Notes under the pieces: model-generated
What the model was told of the DNA's origin: nothing
What the model saw: the letters and a program-made list of their open reading frames with translations, nothing else
Database searches by the model: none
Source: Limonium bicolor
Taxonomy: Eukaryota > Streptophyta > Magnoliopsida > Caryophyllales > Plumbaginaceae
DNA: 64,000 nucleotides
Assembly (NCBI GenBank): GCA_023374045.1
Contig: CM041776.1
Span: 480,569,925-480,633,924, forward strand
Direction: 5' to 3'
Program-made: the position numbers and the translations under genes
Shown: one piece after another, positions 44,466-58,493 of the stretch
How positions within the stretch are numbered: the first letter of the stretch is position 1
Layout: each line of letters starts with the position of its first letter

Positions 44466-46102
44466 TGTAACACCCCTACTATTAATACAGTCATTAACGT
44501 CCAATCTCCTTACTCATCAGATACTCGCAGCGGATATATGCTTACATACAATGGGTGATACAATGCCGTTAGTCACCCATGTGACTAACCAGGCTACTGA
44601 TTCTACATACAGCATCGGTCTGATGGACCAAATCCCGAGTACTACAAATCTACAATGCATTCTCCATCTACCAAATGCTACTACAATCTCCATTCAATAC
44701 AATACTCCAAGCACAATACATTATAATCTACATACCGAGTTTACTAAGATCCTTATACAATGTACTATCTCTTTAAGGTTCATACATACTCGCTAAGAGA
44801 CTACTTGCTACCCGTTCCTCACACGCTACTTACTTCCAAATATCAGGATGTGCCTCCGGTCTCTTTCTTGACCATATTCGTTTCGGGTACCTGCACACTA
44901 AAAAATGTCCCCCGAAGGGGTCAGCTTTCGCCGAGCATGATAACCGCATACCCCGCGTACTAGTGAGGGTACGCCGACCACTTGGTCGAATACATGCGGT
45001 TCATTTTCATACAACATACATGCATACATACTCTTATACACAATACATGAATACTTACCCAAGCATACACACATACACTTCACTACATACAAGGAATACA
45101 ATATAACCATCAAATACATACTTACCTTCTTCCGAATACATATACCCAATACATACACAATTCACAATACGGTTAGCTTCAATGGTCCACCCGGGTTAAT
45201 CGGGTGGAGATTACTCTTTTACTCATTACTTCATACATACGCATACATACTCATTCTCATACTCATACATACTTACTTACTCTTACTCTTACTCATGTTA
45301 AGTCGTCGGGACCTCCGGCCCGGGGACTACTCCGTCCCACCACCGGGATTTACTTGGTTCACCAATCCAGGATGCTACCCACTTAAGGGATTTGGGCCGT
45401 GGACCAGCTTACGAACCAGGAATCGGATCCAACCTCTTGTGTCACCTCATCCTCACGCGTGGCCGAAGCTATATCGGACTTGTACTCATTCCAATTTACT
45501 CACTTAAGTTAGGAGTTAGATAGTTAGGAATTAGCACAAGTCAACATTCAAGCCACATTTACAAATACAATGCCCAATATACATTCATACTAAATATAAT
45601 ACAATACATAAGTACAATACAAGATTCATTTACACCATATCATCATCCATACATTTCATGAATTATACAAACTATTGTTCAAGAGAAATATACCAAGAAC
45701 AATATACACAAACACAAGTAAGTGCAATATAGTCCGATTCGTGCATTTATCTTATTAGGTGATCAAGTAAGCACACAAATCGGGGTAACCAGATTAGGAT
45801 ACAGGGCATGAAGAAATCATACCTTTCATCGTTGTATATGTATCCCAACGTTCCTCCGGTGTTCACAAAACAATTCCTATTATATACATGCAATTGAATG
45901 ATTAAATCTAGCTATCATTATCTTAACTCAATTGCTCTTAGTATGTTTACTAATTCATACTACTTAGTCCTTATGCTTCCTACACTTACACATTACGTAC
46001 TTATTTTCATTACCTTAAGTTTTACTTTCTTACTTAACTTAGGTTTACTTTCTTACATGTACATGTATATGTGGATATACATACATATACATATATATAC
46101 AC

Positions 46103-46139
<37 letters not shown>

Positions 46140-48670
46140 CATCATTATTTAAATATATATATATTTTTTTTTTGTCAGGACCGGACTTGCGACCGACCTT
46201 GCAAGTCCGGTCCATTCCAGTAGCTCAGGTTACGGAAATTTTTCTGGCCGACCGGACTTGCATGTCCGGTCGCAAGTCCGGTCCATTCCAGTAGCTCGGG
46301 TTACGGAAATTTTTCTGGCCGACCGGACTTGCATGTCCGGTCGCAAGTCCGGTCCATTCCAGTAGGTTTCATCGGGAAATTTTTCTGGTCCGACCGGACT
46401 TGCAAGTCCGGTCGCAAGTCCGGTCGATTCCAGTAGCATCCTGACGGGAAAATTTTCAGCTCGACCGGACTTGCAAGTCCGGTCGCAAGTCCGGTCCAGC
46501 CCAGTATTTGCATTTTAATTTCTGTTTTCAGTCCTCTCTTTCCCCCATTACTTCCCCATTGTTCCTACACTTAATCCCATGTTATAACACTAATTAAACC
46601 TCCTAATACACCTTAGTTCCCACCAAACTCTTTACTAAATCCATCAATCAATCTTACACCCATTCCTCAATCCTTTTCCTACCAATGTAACAGTTTTTGT
46701 TCTACCTATGCTACAGATTTTTGTTGCAACTTCTAGCACTCAATACTTCCTCTATCAATGTCACTCCTAGCATCCCAAATACATCTCCAACAACTACAAC
46801 ATCTAACCCAAGTCCAACACTCTTTTTACCAATTCTTACACCCTAATTTTTCCTAACTTCTCCATACTTCCTTATACCCTTTTGCTACAGATTTTCACAC
46901 TCCTTGTTTCTCTTACCACAACTACCTCTTCATCACTACTAAACATACCTACTAACTCCAATACCACCTTGGTTCTCCCATTCACCAAGTCAACCATAAG
47001 TGTACATTTCCTACCAAAAATTTGCCATAGTTCACCTACAATTCTCACTTATCCACACATACTCATTATCACCAACATCATTCCTATTCTAGCCACACCC
47101 ATACAAGGGTCCTACCAGCAACACAAAGAAATCTTAATACATCATTATCTCCTCAAAACACAATATCAATACACATATACCATTCTTTGGCTCTAAGGCC
47201 TACAATTCACATACCATGCACAAATACTCAAACTTACTCACAATTACCCAAACTTCCAATACTACAATACCAATACTATAGTTTAGGTTCTTTCATTTGC
47301 TTACCCATTCCCATTACTCCAATGCACTATAATTTAACATGAGTGAAGATCTCTTACCTTGAGCTTTTATTTCCTTCAATCCCTCTTCATTTCTCCTTCT
47401 CTCTTTCTTGTTCAATCGGCCATATGGGGAATGGAGTTATCAAACTCCATTCCCACCACCCAAGCACATAAACAAGTTGCACTTAATCTACTAATCCTTA
47501 ATTAATGCTAATTCATTTAAAGTGTTAAACCCAAATTTCTAGGGTTTACCTTTTGAAGCTTTTAAGAGGGTTTTTTAAGCCCTTGGTTCAAGAAGGTGAA
47601 TCCACCACCCTTGCAAGGTTGATATTATGCTCAAAAGAGAGAGAAAACAAGGCATTACAAGGAGTAAAAATCGGCTATGAAGCAAGGTGGAGAAAACATG
47701 AGTTTTTTATGTAATTTTTACCTTGTTGGAAAGAGGAGACTCCAAGCTTTACATTGGTGCCATTTTCTCTTTGAATGGGGAAACCCATGGAGATGAAACT
47801 CATCCTTTTCGAATTTTGAAAAGAGAGAATGATAGAGGATGAGGGGATTACAAATATGTAATTATTTTTGTGATTGGAGCTCAAATGGAGGGTAAGCATG
47901 GGAGAGATGATGAAGTGCCATTGTTGTTGTTGGGGGAGCTTGGAAATCTCCCCAAAACCAGAGGAGAGAGGGAGAGAAATCGATGGTGAGGAAGGAGAGG
48001 GTGAGAGAGTAGAGAGTTGAGTGAGTGAGGAGAGAGAGAAGGGATAAAGTAGTTTCTACTTTATTGCTTTTTGCTTTTGGCTCTCTTATTTAATTAGCTA
48101 GTTACATGTGTGTGTGAGGGAGTTATTTGACTATTAAAAATCGGTCCCCCCTACAGTTATATTAGCTGGAGCGTTTTTCTTCTTTTACAGAAAACGCTCG
48201 TTATTTTACCCGGTTTAGGTACTATTCACTAACCGGGCCCGTTTTCCGGAATTTCCTCGTTTAATTATTCTTATTAGTTATTAAGCTTCCATAATGCTTA
48301 ATAATTATTATTTAATGATTTATAATTTTCACGGGTCCGTTTGACCACTTAAAGTCACGTTTTCGGGTTCTCTCGAAAAACGTGCTCTAAAGCTCTATTG
48401 GTGTTTTAATTCATTATTTGGATCCGTTTTCTTCGGGAGTTGATCCCATATATTATTTAGGTCTTATTAAACCTTTGGAATCCATAATACGCTAACCGAG
48501 GTCTCATACCTCCTATGGTTATTTAACGCTTATTTAGCGTTTTTCGCCTTTTAAGCGTTTCTTATTTCTTTCGGATTTATTTTCCTTACAAACATTAATT
48601 AGGCATTGTTAGGCCCTTAAATACATATTAGAATTATGTTAATCCCTGTATTTAAGTTCGGGGTATTTCA
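44466..48670 (-). mobile_element. LTR 1 (4205 bp) of the large non-autonomous LTR element
   Basis: On this strand it begins TGTAACACCCCTACT and ends GGGGTATTTCA (minus strand TGAAATACCCC...GTGTTACA). It is followed immediately by a polypurine tract on the right, so for this minus-oriented element it acts as the 3' LTR. It contains CATA/TACT-rich and TA microsatellites (44995-45300; 46081-46139), a palindromic tandem array (46179-46506) and G/A-rich stretches near 47930-48050. It is non-coding. The bases before it are ATTCC, a candidate target duplication whose partner would lie beyond the window. Confidence 0.82.
46179..46506. repeat. Palindromic tandem array inside LTR 1
   Basis: Five units of about 71 bp (starts near 46179, 46250, 46321, 46392, 46463). 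Each unit contains a 22-bp palindrome centred on GGACTTGCAAGTCC or its GCATGTCC variant, usually followed by a further GCAAGTCCGGTC half-site, then 'attccagtag' and 'gggaaatttttctgg'. The same array is in LTR 2. Confidence 0.85.
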
Positions 48671-48686
48671 ATCTACCCCCCTTAAG
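48671..48686 (-). other. Polypurine tract next to LTR 1
   Basis: The minus strand reads CTTAAGGGGGGTAGAT directly before the LTR start TGAAATACCCC. This is the expected place and composition of the plus-strand priming site of an LTR retrotransposon. Confidence 0.75.
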
Positions 48687-51600
48687 AAACTTTGTCCTCA
48701 AAGTTGTTCAATGTTACGGGATTACTATACTTACTCATTCCTACATGTCTACTACCAAACGTCACATTCTTCCTCCTTACAATTCCCAAATCCATTACTC
48801 AATGTTTCTCCTTTCCATACCATACCAATGTACAATAATTACTCCAATCCATATTACTATCAACCATCCGGTTCCTCATTACAAAGTTTATACATACATA
48901 CAGTGCAAAGCTATCCCCAAAGCAATGCAATACACATACAATCCCGCAGGCACTCCGGTCATCTAGACACGGGACTCCTCTTATGTCCCGCTGCCTTTGG
49001 AATAATACCAATACTACCTTACTATTTTCTTCGGTACACACTTCTAGCAGATCTTCATTCTCCGTACTAAGAAATTCTTTCACCACTACCAATTAGAAAT
49101 TTTCTAAAACACACAACTCCAATTCCGAATTTATATCATTACTTCTATCCTATGTGATTCTTGTGACCACTTAAGGGAAGCTTCAAGAATCATTCGACCC
49201 TGATGTGATCAGCATCAGTGTTGAACTATCTTTCCACCCCAATTTGTGTTCGGTTTCCCTTGATCTGATCAGGATCAAGTTCGACTTCCCACATTAGATT
49301 CAATCAAACAAATAATTTAATTGTTTTCATTTTCTATCTTTTTACTCTTTCTAGTCGTAATTACGAATTCATACATCTCCAAGGGATGGAATCAGTCCAT
49401 CGATCGTCCTCACTCTACTTCCCAAATACTTTATTCCGTGGTTCAATACCTAAATGCTCACTTCCTCAGCCTTCACTGCTTTCATCCATCACTCTCCAAT
49501 TCTAACTAAGGACTACAGTACTTATGAAATTCATCGTGCTCAATTTACTTCCAATAACATACTTACGAATACATTACTCCTGGTACTTTCCTCTACTACT
49601 CATAATCCATTCGTACTACTTCTTTAAGGGTTACAATACTTGTGAAGCTCCGTCCACTACTCATTACTTTCTTTTACCAATACTCTTACACTGGTGTTAC
49701 GAGATGGGTATATTCACCCTATGGTATTGCATGTCTAATGCTTAGTTACCACAATTCAATATGAATGAATACGTATGTTTATATAACGTAAATACCACTC
49801 ATCGAATAATTTCTCATTTGTGCTATGCACATTATAGTTTATGTGTTTTATTTATAAACTTGCGTTGAGCGGTTTTCGCTCTACCCCCCTTAAAAGGGAT
49901 TACGCCCACGTAATCTACCATGTGTTTATTATTAAACATTGGTTTAATCAATTTGGGCAATCTGAAGCGTTTAGCTTCACTACGGTACATTATACATATA
50001 CTCTGGTCAAAGGTCTCAACCACACCAATGGTTTAGTCTTTGCACCAAGGATTTCTATATGAGTTATTTAACTCATCATTAATTCGGTTCTAGCCTATTA
50101 GGCTTCAAGGCATTAATAGCCATTTGCTATACTTACTAGCTGGGGCCCACTAGCTTTGTGCGCGACCCTGATAACTCGGGTTATTTACCCTTCGTGCTAT
50201 CCTTAATGTACTATGCATCACCTTTTATCCGTCTATTATGGGCATAAGGTTTATTAAACAAATGCGGTATTCTTTTACCGTGTTTGAACTCAATGAGTTT
50301 AAGGTTATAACCAGCTCTCTGGTAATCTTCTACACATGCTATTCGTGCTTCTATGATTATTCGTTAAGCTCCTCCGATTATTGTCGGGCGAGGTCAAGTC
50401 ACTACTTAGTTGTAGTGCTTCCTCTGGTGTCACTAGCTTCTGAATTCTACCAGTTTCCCTGGTTCAGTACAAGTGTTCTTTACTTGTATGACCTTGCATT
50501 TCTATCGCGTCGTCCTAGTGACTTTCTTAAGTCTCTTTTCACTCCTCATTCCATTGGAATCACACTTTGTGATTGTTAGTGTATTGTACACTCTTCGTGC
50601 TTCTTTGGCCTTAGGCCGCACGTTTGTCGCTAAGCTTGCTTAACTGGCTAGTGCCATGTTTGTTGGTGAAAAGAAAGGTTACTATGGTTTACATCCTCCA
50701 TATCCCTAGCCATCCCATTAGATCATTAGCTGAACAAATGCAATACCAAAACACTCAGTCATACAGAGTGCAGAGGCGTAAACGCTTGACAGTAAGTCAC
50801 TTATGTGATAGGAAAGAATATTTTTGTGTGTCATCTCATACTTATACTCCGTGTTATTACTTAACTACTCCCTCATAGCGGTCGCCTGTTGCGCACCGTG
50901 TTCTTACTTACTGTGCAACATTGTCTTACTGTTTCTGTTATGATAGTTCTCTTCACTCATACCATTGTCATTGGCACCATTCCCTTATGGTATGAATACC
51001 CTGGGGTTTCTAATGTTCGTGTGTATGACGGTTGTCGTAGCATACCGCACTACTGCTATCTTCCCATAGTGGGGATGTTTTATTTCAGTTTTAGGTTTCA
51101 TGTGTAGGTTGGCTTACCTCACATCATTTTCGTTATTCTGATACAATTCACCACGTATCTTGGTTGACCAAGGATGAGATAACTCATCGGGTCAGAAGCT
51201 CTCTTGAGCGTTAGTCATTCATGGTGTTCAGTGTGCGTTCACGTTAACTGCTTTGTTTAATTATTGCCTTACGGTGCTGAGCATTGGTTTAGGCTCTGGC
51301 TGTGTAGTTTTGCTTGTATGTATTTTACCAGGACATCCCATGAAACTTCAAGGGTTTCCTGGTCCCGTTCTATCATTGGTAAATGATGTTCTGGTTGAGA
51401 GGGTGCCACTCATAGGTCTCATGACAAGGTTTACCATGTGAGTATTTATGTAATGGTTCACCACATGCTTGGGTGCATGAGGAGTATACTACTCCCTTAA
51501 GTCGTAATGGTTTGGAAATCTCTTTCCTGATTCCATCGCCTCTTGGCAATATCTATATGCGTAGGCTTTACTGTTATAATAGATGGAAACCTTTCTAAGG

Positions 51601-54245
51601 ATTCACATCTTCACACCTTGGTGGGTCTTCGGTTAACGAGGGGTACTTTCCCTTGGGTTCTCGTAGTGTCCAAGTGGACTAGGCCTTGTTGGCATTATCA
51701 TATTCTTATGCCTCTGTGTACAATTGCTACAGAAGGCATGATGGGTTATTAACTCCGTCAGCTGTATACTAGACTGGTGCTCTAGTGACAGTGACACTGA
51801 GGTGGCCATTACTACCAAGCCACTCAGGATGTTGGGTTGGATTTATGGTCCAGTTGTTGATTTCTTGTCGTATGAGGCAATATCTCTTGTAGTCTTGTTA
51901 CAATGGTGCCGGTTTTGCACCGTTTAAGTTTATATAACGTATTTGGTTTGCAACTTCTGAGTCGTATTGCTGCAAGCTATGCTTTTTGCAAGCTGTTTAT
52001 ACATGTTTCCACTCCTTGTATACCGTCATAGGTTGGAGATATATTGGGTCCATGGTAAGTCGTGGCATCACGCTTCCGTTCATAGGAGACCCTTTAGGCA
52101 ATCAGGTGTTAATAGTGTGCCCTCTCAGTATTTAGGGCATTCCTGTTAAGTGAAATCCCTCGGTGTCCTAAAGGATGTTCGTTTTAGCTCCCGCTGCTCA
52201 TGTCCATTACGGTTGTTCGACTGTATTAACGCAGCACCCTCAAGGATCGCTCCTGGGTGTTGGTGGCTGTGCCGTTACAACTCGGCTAATGTTTATAACA
52301 TGTCGTCCTCTATACCGTCTTATGGTATTGTAGCTGAGTCGTCCCCTTTTGGTTGTAACGTCTCCCGTTCTTGGGTAGACTGTTTACACTTGCTCCTAGT
52401 GCTTAGGACTAGGTTTGATATCCCCTTCAATGATGGAGTGTACTTGTGGTAATCTTGGGGTTGCTCTTGGGAGTTCTGTCCCGTTTGTTGAGCATTGTTA
52501 GGTTCACATTAGGCATTCGCCTTCATGTGTTTAGGCTGGGCATTCCATCCAGCTGTCAGGTAATTGCTTAGATTATTTGAGACATAACCAATGTCTATAC
52601 CGTTTAGTCTGTGCCTTTTGCACTTCCTAGTTCTTACTTCTTATCTTCAGATGGGTCTTCTGAGTTCCTTTATGCTGAATTGTCTGAGGTGTCCAGTTGT
52701 TCTGGTTTGAACTCACTGATGGTCCGTAGAACGGAGCTGACTACTTCCCGTGTATCGTACGCTACACGTGCACATACGTGGGGTACCATGTTGATACGTT
52801 GCCACTTACCCAACTATATGTCGGGCCCGCAAGCTCCTTCGGAGTGCGGTTGTCCCACATCCCGTAACGGGTACACTCGTAGCGTTCGTCACACGCCTAG
52901 GTGAAGTATTCTATTGTCAACTCCTCTTGTATCAATCTATGATACTCACCATAATCATGTTGGTTCGGTTTTAAAATCCAAGGTTTTTAAAAGAGGTTTG
53001 AGGTTTTAAAAAGAAAATTTTGGGTTTTAAAAATAATGGTTCGTGTTAAAAGAAATCTTTCATGGCATAGCCATTTTGAGGTCTTGACCAAGTCTAGCCT
53101 CTCGCTGACTGGTATGTTCTAAATACAGTGGTCGGGCCGTTAGGCCTTTCCAAGGTTCCATTCTTTCAATTTCAAGATTTGTGATCCCATAGTTGCTTCA
53201 TTGTAGTCACGGTACATTACTATGTACCTGTGGTGTGTTAGAGTTTCTTTACGTATTTCTGTCCTTACTGCACTTGCCGTGGCAAGTGCGTGGTACTGGT
53301 GGTTTTTGGGTAATCCTATACCGATCACGGTATGGTTTCCATTAGTATTTGATAGTCCTGTCGACTCTTCCCTTGATCTCATTGATCTATAGTTGGTATA
53401 CTCGATCCTTTAGGTAGCTTCTCAATGATCTTGACGTGATTGTTGATAATCGGGATGTTTCTCCAATCCTTGGAGACTCCCATTCTATTTGGTTTAATGT
53501 CGTCCCTTGTGGCTCGTTCCCACATATTTATGGTGTTTACTGAGCCTACCTTGTTTAGGCACTACTCCTGTAGTCCTATCGGATTATATCCCGTAGATGT
53601 TCTTGTAGCTGTGTAAGCTATGCTGGCCAGGTATTGTAACCTCATTGGCGTTGTGGTTTTTGGAGTTAACCGTTCCTGACTATGTCCTTAGTCAGCTGGC
53701 ATGCCGTTGGTGGTATTATTCAAGTATTACTATCCCGTAGACTTGTGTCTCGGGTTCTGTCATCACTCACTCCTTTTCCATTTCACTGCATGGTTAGTGC
53801 TTCTTTCCTACTGCTGGTTGTCTAGCTAGGTCTCGCGACTGCTAAGCACGTCGCCCCATGCTGTTGTAAGTTGCAGCCTCCTCGTGGTTGGAGTGCTCGT
53901 TCAACCGCTGTTGAGTGCGGGTATTGTGGTTTAACCGGGATCCATTTCCGGCTTCCAATCCTTGGAATTTACTATATGTCGGTTCTTGTTTACTGGGTGA
54001 TTGCTTCACAACTGCCAGATCGGGTTTCCCCGAGTATGAGAGGACTTTCCTTCTCTCTGGCGTCCTTTCCCAAGTTATACAGTGGGGTTCGCGGCGGCGG
54101 GACTGGTATTGTAGGTATCCGGTACTCACCGGTAGTTCCTAACTAGCATATCTCTAATGCTAACACTCAGCCCTTAGCCCTAGGCTTCTAATTCCTAACT
54201 CGGTATTCCTAGACTCGGTATTTCCAGTCATCAGAGCGATACTTC

Positions 54246-54257
54246 GCTCTGATACCA
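54246..54257 (-). other. Primer-binding site (tRNA-Met type) of the large LTR element
   Basis: The minus strand reads TGGTATCAGAGC, 5 bases inside the LTR that starts at 54263. It is identical to the site at 31554-31565, and both are preceded by the same 'cagagcg(a/g)ta' half-palindrome. Confidence 0.8.
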
Positions 54258-54262
54258 CTTTT

Positions 54263-55896
54263 TGTAACACCCCTACTATTAATACAGTCATTAACGTCCA
54301 ATCTCCTTACTCATCAGATACTCGCAGCGGATATATGCTTACATACAATGGGTGATACAATGCCGTTAGTCACCCACGTGACTAACCAGGCTACTGATTC
54401 TACATACAGCATCGGTCTGATGGACCGGAATCCCGAGTACTACAAATCTACAATGCATTCTCCATCTACCAAATGCTACTACAATCTCCATTCAATACAA
54501 TACTCCAAGCACAATACATTATAATCTACATACCGAGTTTACTAAGATCCTTATACAATGTACTATCTCTTTAAGGTTCATACATACTCGCTAAGAGACT
54601 ACTTGCTACCCGTTCCTCACACGCTACTTACTTCCAAATATCAGGATGTGCCTCCGGTCTCTTTCTTGACCATATTCGTTTCGGGTACCTGCACACTAAA
54701 AAATGTCCCCCGAAGGGGTCAGCTTTCGCCGAGCATGATAACCGCATACCCCGCGTACTAGTGAGGGTACGCCGACCACTTGGTCGAATACATGCGGTTC
54801 ATTTTCATACAACATACATGCATACATACTCTTATACACAATACATGAATACTTACCCAAGCATACACACATACACTTCACTACATACAAGGAATACAAT
54901 ATAACCATCAAATACATACTTACCTTCTTCCGAATACATATACCCAATACATACACAATTCACAATACGGGTTAGCTTCATTGGTCCACCCGGGTTAATC
55001 GGGTGGAGATTACTCTTTTACTCATTACTTCATACATACGCATACATACTCATTCTCATACTCATACATACTTACTTACTCTTACTCTTACTCATGTTAA
55101 GTCGTCGGGACCTCCGGCCCGGGGACTACTCCGTCCCACCACCGGGATTTACTTGGTTCACCAATCCAGGATGCTACCCACTTAAGGGATTTGGGCCGTG
55201 GACCAGCTTACGAACCAGGAATCGGATCCAACCTCTTGTGTCACCTCATCCTCACGCGTGGCCGAAGCTATATCGGACTTGTACTCATTCCAATTTACTC
55301 ACTTAAGTTAGGAGTTAGATAGTTAGGAATTAGCACAAGTCAACATTCAAGCCACATTTACAAATACAATGCCCAATATACATTCATACTAAATATAATA
55401 CAATACATAAGTACAATACAAGATTCATTTACACCATATCATCCATACATTTCATGAATTATACAAACTATTGTTCAAGAGAAATATACCAAGAACAATA
55501 TACACAAACACAAGTAAGTGCAATATAGTCCGATTCGTGCATTTATCTTATTAGGTGATCAAGTAAGCACACAAATCGGGGTAACCAGATTAGGATACAG
55601 GGCATGAAGAAATCATACCTTTCACCGTTGTACATGTATCCCAACGTTCCTCCGGTGTTCACAAAACAATTCCTATTATATACATGCAATTGAATGATTA
55701 AATCTAGCTATCATTATCTTAACTCAATTGCTCTTAGTATGTTTACTAATTCATACTTACTTAGTCCTTATGCTTCCTACACTTACACATTACGTACTTA
55801 TTTTCATTACCTTAAGTTTTACTTTCTTACTTAACTTAGGTTTACTTTCTTACATGTACATGTATATGTGGATATACATACATATACATATACATA

Positions 55897-55940
<44 letters not shown>

Positions 55941-58477
55941 TCATTATTTAAATATCTTTTTTTTTGTCAGGACCGGACTTGCGACCGACCTTGCAAGTCC
56001 GGTCCATTCCAGTAGCTCAGGTTACGGAAATTTTTCTGGCCGACCGGACTTGCATGTCCGGTCGCAAGTCCGGTCCATTCCAGTAGCTCGGGTTACGGAA
56101 ATTTTTCTGGCCGACCGGACTTGCATGTCCGGTCGCAAGTCCGGTCCATTCCAGTAGGTTTCATCGGGAAATTTTTCTGGTCCGACCGGACTTGCAAGTC
56201 CGGTCGATTCCAGTAGCATCCTGACGGGAAAATTTTCAGCTCGACCGGACTTGCAAGTCCGGTCGCAAGTCCGGTCCAGCCCAGTATTTGCATTTTAATT
56301 TCTGTTTTCAGTCCTCTCTTTCACCCATTACTTCCCCATTGTTCCTACACTTAATCCCACATGTTATAACACTAATTAAACCTCCTAATACACCTTAGTT
56401 CATCCACCAAACTCTTTACTAAATCCATCAATCAATCTTACACCAATTCCTCAATCCTTTTCCTACCAATGTAACAGTTTTTGTTCTACCTATGCTACAG
56501 ATTTTTGTTGCAACTTCTACCACTCAATACTTCCTCTATCAATGTCACTCCTAGCATCCCAAATACATCTCCAACAACTACAACATCTATACCCAAGTCC
56601 AACACTCTTTTTACCAATTCTTACACCCTAATTTTTCCTAACTTCTCCATACTTCCTTATACCCTTTTGCTACAGATTTTCACACTCCTTGTTTCTCTTA
56701 CCACAACTACCTCTTCATCACTACTAAACATACCTACTAACTCCAATACACACCTTGGTTCTCCCATTCACCAAGTCAACCATAAGTGTACATTTCCTAC
56801 CAAAAATTTGCCATAGTTCACCTACAATTCTCACTTATCCACACATACTCATTATCACCAACATCATTCCTATTCTAGCCACACCCATACAAGGGTCCTA
56901 CCAGCAACACAAAGAAATCTTAATACATCATTATCTCCCCAAAACACAATATCAATACACATATACCATTCTTTGGCTCTAAGGCCTACAATTCACATAC
57001 CAATGCACAAATACTCAAACTTACTCACAATTACCCAAACTTCCAATACTACAATACCAATACAATAGTTTAGGTTCTTTCATTTGCTTACCCATTCCCA
57101 TTACTCCAATGCACTATAATTTAACATGAGTGAAGATCTCTTACCTTGAGCTTTTATTTCCTTCAATCCTCTTCATTTCTCCTTCTCTCTTTCTTGTTCA
57201 AATCGGCCATATGGGGAATGGAGTTATCAAACTCCATTCCCACCACCCAAAGCACATAAAACAAGTGCACTTAATCTACTAATCCTTAAATTAATGCTAA
57301 TTCATTTAAAGTGTTAAACACAAATTTCTAGGGTTTACCTTTTGAAGCTTTTAAGAGGGTTTTTAGCCCTTGGTTCAAGAAGGTGAATCCACCACCATTG
57401 CAAGGTTGATATTATGCTCAAAAGAGAGAGAGAAAACAAGGCATTACAAGGAGGTAAAAATCGGCTATGAAGCAAGGTGGAGAAAACATGAGTTTTTCAT
57501 GTAGATTTTTACCTTGTTGGAAAGAGGAGACTCCAAGCTTTACATTGGTGCCATTTTCTCTTTGAATGGGGAAAACCCATGGAGATGAAACTCATCCTTT
57601 TCGAATTTTGAAAAGAGAGAATGATAGAGGAGGATGAGGGGATTACAAATATGTAATTATTTTTGTGATTGGAGCTCAAATGGAGGGTAGAGCATGGGAG
57701 AGAAGATGAAGTGCCATTGTTGTTGTTGGGGGAGCTTGGAAATCGCCCAAAACCAGAGGAGAGAGGGAGAGAAATCGATGGTGAGGAAGAGAGGGGTGAG
57801 AGAGTGAGAGAGTAGAGAGTTGAGTGAGTGAGGAGAGAGAGAAGGGATAAAGTAGTTTCTACTTTATTGCTTTTTGCTTTTGGCTCTCTTATTTAATTAG
57901 CTAGTTACATGTGTGTGTGAGGGAGTTATTTGACTATTAAAAATCGGTCCCCCCTACAGTTATATTAGCTGGAGCGTTTTTCTTCTTTTACAGAAAACGC
58001 TCGTTATTTTACCCGGTTTAGGTACTATTCACTAACCGGGCCCGTTTTCCGGAATTTCCTCGTTTAATTATTCTTATTAGTTATTAAGCTTCCATAAATG
58101 CTTAATAATTATTATTTAATGATTTATAATTTTCACGGGTCCGTTTGACCACTTAAAGTCACGTTTTCGGGTTCTCTCGAAAAACGTGCTCTAAAGCTCT
58201 ATTGGTGTTTTAATTCATTATTTGGATCCGTTTTCTTCGGGAGTTGATCCCATATATTATTTAGGTCTTATTAAACCTTTGGAATCCATATAATACGCTA
58301 ACCGAGGTCTCATACCTCCTATGGTTATTTAACGCTTATTTAGCGTTTTTCGCCTTTTAAGCGTTTCTTTATTTCTTTCGGATTTATTTTCCTTACAAAC
58401 ATTAATTAGGCATTGTTAGGCCCTTAAATACATATTAGAATTATGTTAATCCCTGTATTTAAGTTCGGGGTATTTCA
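54263..58477 (-). mobile_element. LTR 2 (4215 bp) of the large LTR element
   Basis: Same ends and content as LTR 1 (TGTAACACCCCTACT...GGGGTATTTCA), nearly identical. Differences seen include small indels, for example 'acgggttagc' for 'acggttagc' near 54968 and a lost 'atc' near 55440, plus occasional substitutions. It is flanked by a primer-binding site on its left and a polypurine tract on its right, so it serves as 5' LTR of one unit and 3' LTR of the next. Confidence 0.82.
55971..56286. repeat. Palindromic tandem array inside LTR 2
   Basis: Same array as at 46179-46506 but 12 bp shorter: the fourth unit lacks one GCAAGTCCGGTC half-site. It is preceded by a TA microsatellite (about 55899-55938). 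Confidence 0.85.
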
Positions 58478-58493
58478 ATCTACCCCCCTTAAG
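58478..58493 (-). other. Polypurine tract next to LTR 2
   Basis: Identical to 48671-48686; the minus strand reads CTTAAGGGGGGTAGAT directly before the LTR. Confidence 0.75.

Larger units (their letters stand above)
48671..54262 (-). mobile_element. Internal region 1 of the large LTR element (5.6 kb, no pol genes seen)
   Basis: The stretch lies between polypurine tract and primer-binding site, so it is the body of the element. No gag, protease, reverse transcriptase, RNase H or integrase motif was seen in any frame. The longest open frames (about 70-140 aa) look random in composition. A minus-strand frame at 53842-54129 (about 95 aa, starting MSTGYLQYQSRRREPH) sits where gag normally begins and is unchanged in the second copy, but matches no family I know. 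52700-53300 is related to 28635-29600. The layout fits a large retrotransposon derivative (LARD) that would need enzymes from a relative. Confidence 0.7.

Noticed and set aside
48636..49070. 144-aa plus-strand frame in the large element's interior
   Set aside because: It runs across the LTR/polypurine boundary and changes reading between the two copies because of indels, so it is unlikely to be a gene.
49321..53000. Many 60-110-aa plus-strand frames in the interior, some hydrophobic
   Set aside because: They lie antisense to the element's direction, have random-looking composition, and copy 2 breaks or alters several of them by single-base indels.
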